A stretch of 64,000 bases of DNA. Source: Planctomycetota bacterium (GTDB taxonomy: Bacteria; Planctomycetota; Brocadiia; Brocadiales; Bathyanammoxibiaceae). Position 1 is the stretch's first letter, and each line of letters begins with the position of its first letter. Below the pieces are notes generated by a model, which did no database searches, had not been told where the DNA came from, and was given only the letters and a program-made list of their open reading frames with translations. Below are positions 59,687-64,000 of this stretch, piece after piece. Made by a program: the position numbers and the translations under genes. The stretch lies in assembly GCA_016209685.1 (NCBI GenBank), contig JACQVQ010000013.1, positions 38,341 to 102,340 of the forward strand. Direction: 5' to 3'.

Positions 59687-60421
59687 ATGAATATATTTAT
59701 CCAGATGTGGAGGTCACTCTTCAGGACAGGAGTGACCGATAGCCCTGTCCACAGGGTCTTCCGTGTAGTAGTGAATTTCAGCCTACATTTGCACCCTGCC
59801 AGGGTAAGCAAGAATGGTATTAAAACAACTTATACGTTTTGCCTGGGTGGGCTTAATGTCCTCTTTTTTGTAATGACGGCCATAACCGGTGGATTGTTAA
59901 TGATTTATTACACCCCCGATGTAGACAAGGCCTATGCTAATATGCTGGATCTCGAGAACGTGATTCCTTTTGGGACGTTCCTTAGAAATCTGCACAGGGT
60001 GTCTGCCCACGCTATGGTTATCGCCGTATCCTTGCACATGCTGCGGGTGTTCCTGACGGCCTCTTATAAGTCACCCCGAGAGTTCAACTGGGTAATCGGC
60101 GTTGGCCTTTTGCTGATGACCTTTCTGCTCAGTTTTACAGGGTATCTCCTGCCATGGGACCAGCTATCTTACTGGGCAGTTACCGTTGGGACGACTATGG
60201 CGGAAAATACCCCCATAGTGGGTGCTAAGGGCCCGTTCAGTGTCCTCGGCCCAGAAGAGGATATGCGTTTCATCCTGCTTGGGGGTACGAGTATAGACCA
60301 ACCTACCCTTATTAGATTCTATTTTGCCCATTGTGTCGGTCTGCCAGGGGCATTAGTAGGGCTAATGGCCCTGCACTTCTGGCGGGTGAGGAAGGCTGGA
60401 GGAATATCCAGGCCCCTTTAA
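59687..60421 (+). CDS. cytochrome b (N-terminal part, b6-like)
   Basis: A 244-residue protein with four membrane helices that carry two haem b groups. Histidine pairs are seen in LHRVSAHAMVIAVSLHMLRVF (one per helix in HRVSAH and SLHML) and in YFAHCVGLPGALVGLMALHFWR. The quinol-site region PWDQLSYWAVTVGT is present. It has AGGAGA before the ATG. Split cytochrome b with a separate subunit IV follows, as in cytochrome b6f-like and many anaerobic complexes. Confidence 0.93.
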   Translation: MNIFIQMWRSLFRTGVTDSPVHRVFRVVVNFSLHLHPARVSKNGIKTTYTFCLGGLNVLFFVMTAITGGLLMIYYTPDVDKAYANMLDLENVIPFGTFLRNLHRVSAHAMVIAVSLHMLRVFLTASYKSPREFNWVIGVGLLLMTFLLSFTGYLLPWDQLSYWAVTVGTTMAENTPIVGAKGPFSVLGPEEDMRFILLGGTSIDQPTLIRFYFAHCVGLPGALVGLMALHFWRVRKAGGISRPL

Positions 60422-60436
60422 GCTTGAGGGATTACT

Positions 60437-61213
60437 ATGAACGATAAGATAGAAATCAAGGAAAGATTGAGGCTCCTTACCGTTATAAGGGAAGAGGCCC
60501 TGCTTCGTCAGAGGGACATCTATCCCAGGGAAGAAAAGGTAGACACCTGGCCCAACCTGCTGGTGAAAGAGTTGATTGCGTTGCTCATTTTCACCATCGT
60601 GCTGGTGGTCTGGTCCCTGGTTCAGGATGCCCCACTTGAGGAACTGGCCAACCCCGGCCTCACACCCAAGGAGGCCAAAGCGCCCTGGTATTTTGTGGGA
60701 CTACAGGAGCTTTTAGTGTACTTTGACCCCTGGATTGCTGGCGTAGTCTTCCCCACCATTATCCTGGTGGGGCTTGCCCTTATACCCTACCTAGACCCTG
60801 ACCCTATAAAGGGTGTTGGCCGTTATGCAATAGGGAAAAGGAAGTTTGCTACATTTTGTTTCATATTCGGCTTCACGATGTGGTTTGCCCTGGTGGCAGT
60901 AGGTCAGTACTTCAGGGGCCCTGGCTGGAACTTCTACTTGCCGTGGGAATCCTGGGACAGCCCCAAGGAGGTGGAGGTAGCCCTGACTAACTTCCCGCTG
61001 GTGGCAGGGATCGCTTTCCTGGCGTGCTACTACATCCTTGGGCTTGGCATCCCAGCGGTGACCTTTCAGAACTTTTTCTGGCGACTTGGCCTCATAAGGT
61101 ACCACATCACCATGATACTACTTATGACTATGATGCTAGTGCCAGTGAAGATATTGCTGAGACAGGTCTTTCACATACGGTACATAGTTCAAACTCCATG
61201 GTTTAACATCTGA
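60437..61213 (+). CDS. cytochrome b C-terminal subunit (subunit IV-like)
   Basis: A 258-residue protein with an N-terminal cytoplasmic segment (about 1-45) and four or five helices. Motifs are WYFVGLQELLVYFDPWIAGV (about 80-99) and PYLDPDPIKGVGRYAIGKRKF, which contains the PD(P) motif of subunit IV. It has an unusually long 45-residue basic N-terminus (IEIKERLRLLTVIREEALLR). GAGGG precedes the ATG. It completes the cytochrome b. Confidence 0.92.
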   Translation: MNDKIEIKERLRLLTVIREEALLRQRDIYPREEKVDTWPNLLVKELIALLIFTIVLVVWSLVQDAPLEELANPGLTPKEAKAPWYFVGLQELLVYFDPWIAGVVFPTIILVGLALIPYLDPDPIKGVGRYAIGKRKFATFCFIFGFTMWFALVAVGQYFRGPGWNFYLPWESWDSPKEVEVALTNFPLVAGIAFLACYYILGLGIPAVTFQNFFWRLGLIRYHITMILLMTMMLVPVKILLRQVFHIRYIVQTPWFNI

Positions 61214-61224
61214 AGGTTTATGCT

Positions 61225-62400
61225 ATGAGATGGAAAATAGCTTTTTTGGCATTGTCCTTAGTCTTGCTTGGATTCTTAATTGTGTGGGGTATCAAGGAAA
61301 CCAGGCCCGAATGGAAGCATTACCAGAAGGCCGAGTACGCCCAGTGCATTGCCAACTTAGAGAAAGAGCTTGAACGCTGGTCCGACCCCACGTGGGGAGA
61401 CCCTAAAGTGGCCCAAAAGCTTCAAGAAAAGGTAAAGGGCCTACAGAGACCGAAGCTGGAAGTAAAACAAGTTCTTCTCAAAGGGACGGGACTCTGGAAA
61501 GATGGAAGAAATGGGAAAAGGGTAGACAGATGCACTACCTGCCACGTTGACGAAGAAAAGCTGTCCAAACTCCATCTCAACATCGTGGACAATTTTCCCT
61601 TTGGACTCTACGGTTGCACTATCTGCCATGGCGGGCAGGGGGAATCTCTTAAGCTTAAAAAGGCCCATAACGGCATGTATCGTGACAGAAAAGAGATGTT
61701 GGCGAGGCTTAGCACGGCAGATGCACTGCTCCAACTCTGGAAGGGTTTTGCAGAACTCGCTCCTGAGGAGGGCATGCGGGCCTCTGACTTCAAATACTAC
61801 GGGGTCACGGGGGAAAAGGCAGTTTATGTGGGCAGTGCCGCTTGCCTGAGGTGCCATAAAGGGCTAACCACATGGCATATAGACCGCTGGAAGAACAACA
61901 AGTTTGTCACCATGGAGAAGGTCAAAAACGCCCCAGATTTTATCAAGGGAGATGAGAAGTATAGAAGGCAGTGTTACAAGTGTCATACCACTGGATACGA
62001 TGAGAAAACGGGTAAGTATAACGAAGAAGGGGTGACATGCGAGGCCTGCCATGGGCCCGGCCAATTCTATGTCTACTTCATGAGCTCAGGGAAGGTGGCA
62101 GAAGCCCAGAGGCTCAGCAAGCTTGGTTTCAGTTACGACGTTTGCGGGCGCTGCCATATGGCCAGAAACCACGAAGTCAGGGCTTCCGCCCTTGCTCAGC
62201 TTGAATCCGGTCCAAAAGGGCAGGCCCTGAACCAGAGCGGTTCAGGGCTGGCTAATGCAGAAGCCCCAGGCATCGTAAAGACGCCCCCCTCCCACCCAAC
62301 CGAACGCAATGAGGAGCTACCTGTTGACCTAACTCAGGAGGAGACCGTCGCTTTAGCAGGAACTATTAACAGCGTTGCGAGAAAGGGCCAGGTCCCATAA
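61225..62400 (+). CDS. multihaem cytochrome c with six CxxCH motifs (c554-like)
   Basis: A 391-residue exported cytochrome with an N-terminal membrane anchor or signal (about 5-22). The six haem motifs are CTTCH, CTICH, CLRCH, CYKCH, CEACH and CGRCH. Tail residues about 334-341 (ALNQSGSG) come from the 25-nt GCCCTG palindrome at 62224-62248 and are followed by a low-complexity end. It probably passes electrons between the Rieske/b complex and the HAO-like protein encoded next. The arrangement resembles the anammox R/b-3 cluster recalled from the literature. Confidence 0.9.
   Translation: MRWKIAFLALSLVLLGFLIVWGIKETRPEWKHYQKAEYAQCIANLEKELERWSDPTWGDPKVAQKLQEKVKGLQRPKLEVKQVLLKGTGLWKDGRNGKRVDRCTTCHVDEEKLSKLHLNIVDNFPFGLYGCTICHGGQGESLKLKKAHNGMYRDRKEMLARLSTADALLQLWKGFAELAPEEGMRASDFKYYGVTGEKAVYVGSAACLRCHKGLTTWHIDRWKNNKFVTMEKVKNAPDFIKGDEKYRRQCYKCHTTGYDEKTGKYNEEGVTCEACHGPGQFYVYFMSSGKVAEAQRLSKLGFSYDVCGRCHMARNHEVRASALAQLESGPKGQALNQSGSGLANAEAPGIVKTPPSHPTERNEELPVDLTQEETVALAGTINSVARKGQVP
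62224..62248. repeat. 25-nt GCCCTG palindrome in the hexaheme gene
   Basis: GCCCTGAACCAG then AGCGGTTCAGGGC, read as ALNQSGSG, in the C-terminal tail after the haem region. Confidence 0.9.
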
Positions 62401-62533
62401 GGCAGTGCCCTCAAAAAAGCACTACTTTAGACAACGAGCCTTATGTATTAACCCCGTCACAGGTAAGGGCAGGCGATGTCCACTGTAGGGGATAAATCTA
62501 TTAAGACAGCCAGAGTGGAAAGGAGCCATCACC
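62401..62533. other. spacer before the HAO-like gene
   Basis: 132 nt with no gene seen; a GGAAAGGAG Shine-Dalgarno lies near 62517-62525. No clear terminator, so the HAO-like gene is probably in the same transcript. Confidence 0.4.
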
Positions 62534-64000
62534 GTGAGAGTCCCATTTACTACTGCAGTGGTTTTATCTCTCTTGTTTTGGGGAATGGATCCTCTGCTAG
62601 GGCAGCAAGCACCCGCTGAAAAGGCACCCCCAGCAGCGAAGTCCTATGCCTACCCCACCGAGGACCTCAAGAAGATGTACGAGGAGCACGTGGGGTTGGA
62701 AAAAGGAGACGGCCCATTTGCTGATGCCTACAAGCCCATACCCCTCCACATGTACCTTAACCCTAGCAGGCACTACATCCGACCGGACATTTCCATGTTT
62801 GCAGACCTCATGAAGAAATTTGGTCCGGAGCAGTGCGTGGAATGCCATACGGATGTAACCCCTGGAATAGTCAACATCTGGAAGGCCTCCACCCATGCAC
62901 AACCCAAGAAAAATGAATACTTTGCCTCCAAGACCGCAGAGATAGAAAAGCGCCTTGGTAGGGAAATTAAAGAGGTGCTTTGTTCCGATTGTCATGGCAA
63001 GAGCCATGATGTGCTACAGATGCCCACTGTGGATAATGCCTGCGGCCAGTGCCATGTTCAGCAGGCAGAGGAATTAGCCTCTGAGAGGGAATATGGCCGG
63101 CCCAATCACGTACAAAGCTGGGAGGCCAATGTTATAGTCCCCTGGTACATAGAGAATTACAGAAAGGGAGAAGGAGCCTCTCAGATAGGTTGTGACGTAT
63201 GCCACGTGGAGATGGCCAGATGTGATGGTTGCCATACCAGGCATGCCTTCAAGGCCGCAGAGGCCAGGCATCCTGAGGCCTGTGCCAGCTGTCACATGGG
63301 CCCTGACCACCCCGACTGGGAGAGCTACGAACACTCCAAGATGGGAATTATCTATCACTTGGAAGGCCATGACTGGCCCTTTGATAAACCCATGGGAGAA
63401 GTTATCCCAGGGAAAGATTATCACAGCCCTACCTGTCAATACTGTCACATGTACAAGGGAGGGGGCAAGTGGTGGATCAATCCAGTTAGCAAGGGCATCT
63501 GGCGCATGGGAACTGTTCCACCAAAGGAGGTGGAGTTCACGTCCAGCCTTAAGGATTATCCCTATGGGATTAACCTCCCGCCCATTAACAAAAAGCTTGA
63601 GGTACGATCACCCGAAAGCATCCAAAAGAGGGAGACATGGCTTGAGCTCTGCGGCAGGTGTCACAGTGTCCGCTTCGCAAGGCTATGGCTGGAAAACCTT
63701 GACGAGTATATGTTTGAGGCATGGAAGCGGCAGGACGAGGCCCAGAAGATTATGGACAGCGTCGTGGCCGAGGGGCTACTGGAGCCCTCTCCTGAAGAAA
63801 GGGCCTGTTATCCTATGGGAGACGTCCTCGCAGATGCCCTTGGCCCTGATAAACTTGGTATGGGTATCTACAAGGCATTTAAGGAGAAAAAGGGTCATGT
63901 AGCCGTTATAGGCCCAATCCTTGGGGTCTCTTCCCTGTTTTTCACGGGACCTGGCAATCCTAGTGCCATAGAAAAGCATTACGCAGAGATGTGGTTCTGG
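62534..64000 (+). CDS. octahaem hydroxylamine-oxidoreductase-like cytochrome (3' end beyond the window)
   Basis: An open frame of 489 codons to the window edge, from GTG 62534 preceded by AAAGGAG. It has a signal peptide (TTAVVLSLLFWGM, about 6-18) followed by low-complexity APAEKAPPAAK. Eight CxxCH motifs (CVECH, CSDCH, CGQCH, CDVCH, CDGCH, CASCH, CQYCH, CGRCH) and HMYLNPSRHY fit the HAO family. The region after the eighth haem, where the P460 tyrosine of catalytic HAOs lies, is mostly in the window but its key position cannot be settled because the sequence ends at EMWFW. It may therefore oxidise hydroxylamine or hydrazine, or reduce nitrite. Confidence 0.9.
   Translation, partial: MRVPFTTAVVLSLLFWGMDPLLGQQAPAEKAPPAAKSYAYPTEDLKKMYEEHVGLEKGDGPFADAYKPIPLHMYLNPSRHYIRPDISMFADLMKKFGPEQCVECHTDVTPGIVNIWKASTHAQPKKNEYFASKTAEIEKRLGREIKEVLCSDCHGKSHDVLQMPTVDNACGQCHVQQAEELASEREYGRPNHVQSWEANVIVPWYIENYRKGEGASQIGCDVCHVEMARCDGCHTRHAFKAAEARHPEACASCHMGPDHPDWESYEHSKMGIIYHLEGHDWPFDKPMGEVIPGKDYHSPTCQYCHMYKGGGKWWINPVSKGIWRMGTVPPKEVEFTSSLKDYPYGINLPPINKKLEVRSPESIQKRETWLELCGRCHSVRFARLWLENLDEYMFEAWKRQDEAQKIMDSVVAEGLLEPSPEERACYPMGDVLADALGPDKLGMGIYKAFKEKKGHVAVIGPILGVSSLFFTGPGNPSAIEKHYAEMWFW

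Overview
The window looks like chromosomal DNA of an anammox-type planctomycete (Ca. Brocadiales or close kin). This is inference from gene content, since no rRNA or hydrazine synthase gene is present. The evidence is an octaheme hydroxylamine-oxidoreductase-like cytochrome beside a Rieske/cytochrome b complex with an NAD(P)-linked Fe-S subunit (57134-64000), an ammonium transporter fused to a histidine kinase (13764-17555), two further Amt transporters with two P-II proteins, and a bacterial V/A-type ATPase. The bases appear richer in G+C than I would expect for Kuenenia or Brocadia, so a less-studied lineage is possible. The species cannot be named.

Layout. 143-3668: purH-trpF, a YgiT-like zinc-finger protein and mazG. 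3894-17555 (mostly minus strand): a nitrogen-sensing and uptake region with an Amt, a c-type cytochrome, a porin, an Amt, P-II, a divergent P-II, an NtrC-like sigma-54 activator and the Amt-histidine kinase. Two good sigma-54 promoters lie in front of the P-II operon and the Amt-kinase. 17836-23038: a MntA/HepT module, a secreted beta-propeller protein and an S55 (SpoIVB-like) peptidase. 23233-25163: tsaC-rpiB-thyX. 25350-27857: an AT-richer accessory patch with a PD-(D/E)XK-like protein, a REP-associated (RAYT) transposase flanked by palindromes and a 45-bp direct repeat, and an orphan hicB with a hicA remnant. 27906-31802: a core-MetE-like methyltransferase, cobD and cobQ. 31812-36231 (minus strand): glycosyltransferases, a B12-binding radical SAM enzyme and membrane proteins. 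36507-51432: a V-ATPase operon (H-I-K, then E-C-F-A-B-D) interrupted by a four-gene phosphoesterase/GMC-oxidoreductase cassette and by a four-helix-bundle (IVP/S23) gene. 51614-56768: a HEPN protein, a transglutaminase-like lipoprotein, a periplasmic rhodanese, mobA and a Cache-HAMP-GAF receptor. 57134-64000: the respiratory cluster, whose last gene runs off the window.

The most unusual property is a dense set of small palindromic repeats that have entered coding sequences in frame. TCCGCCTSAGGCGGA is read as SASGG in at least five proteins, or a one-residue variant. GTAGGGGC-core-GCCCCTAC lies inside V-ATPase subunits C (twice) and D. A 25-nt GCCCTG palindrome is read as ALxQxGxG in three unrelated proteins. 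GTTCAAGGG repeats lie in cobQ and the S55 peptidase, AGCGAAGCGAAGG-type repeats in V-ATPase F and mobA, and ACAGGGG tracts in mazG and V-ATPase I and A. GTAG-type palindromes also supply the TAG stop codon of four genes. The RAYT transposase is a candidate, unproven, for having spread some of them.

How the genes may work together: the Amt-kinase, NtrC-like regulator, sigma-54 promoters, P-II and Amt form a plausible ammonium-responsive circuit. The Rieske/b, hexaheme and HAO-like cluster would link quinol, NAD(P)H and nitrogen-compound redox chemistry. The V-ATPase rotor keeps the residues expected for Na+ binding.
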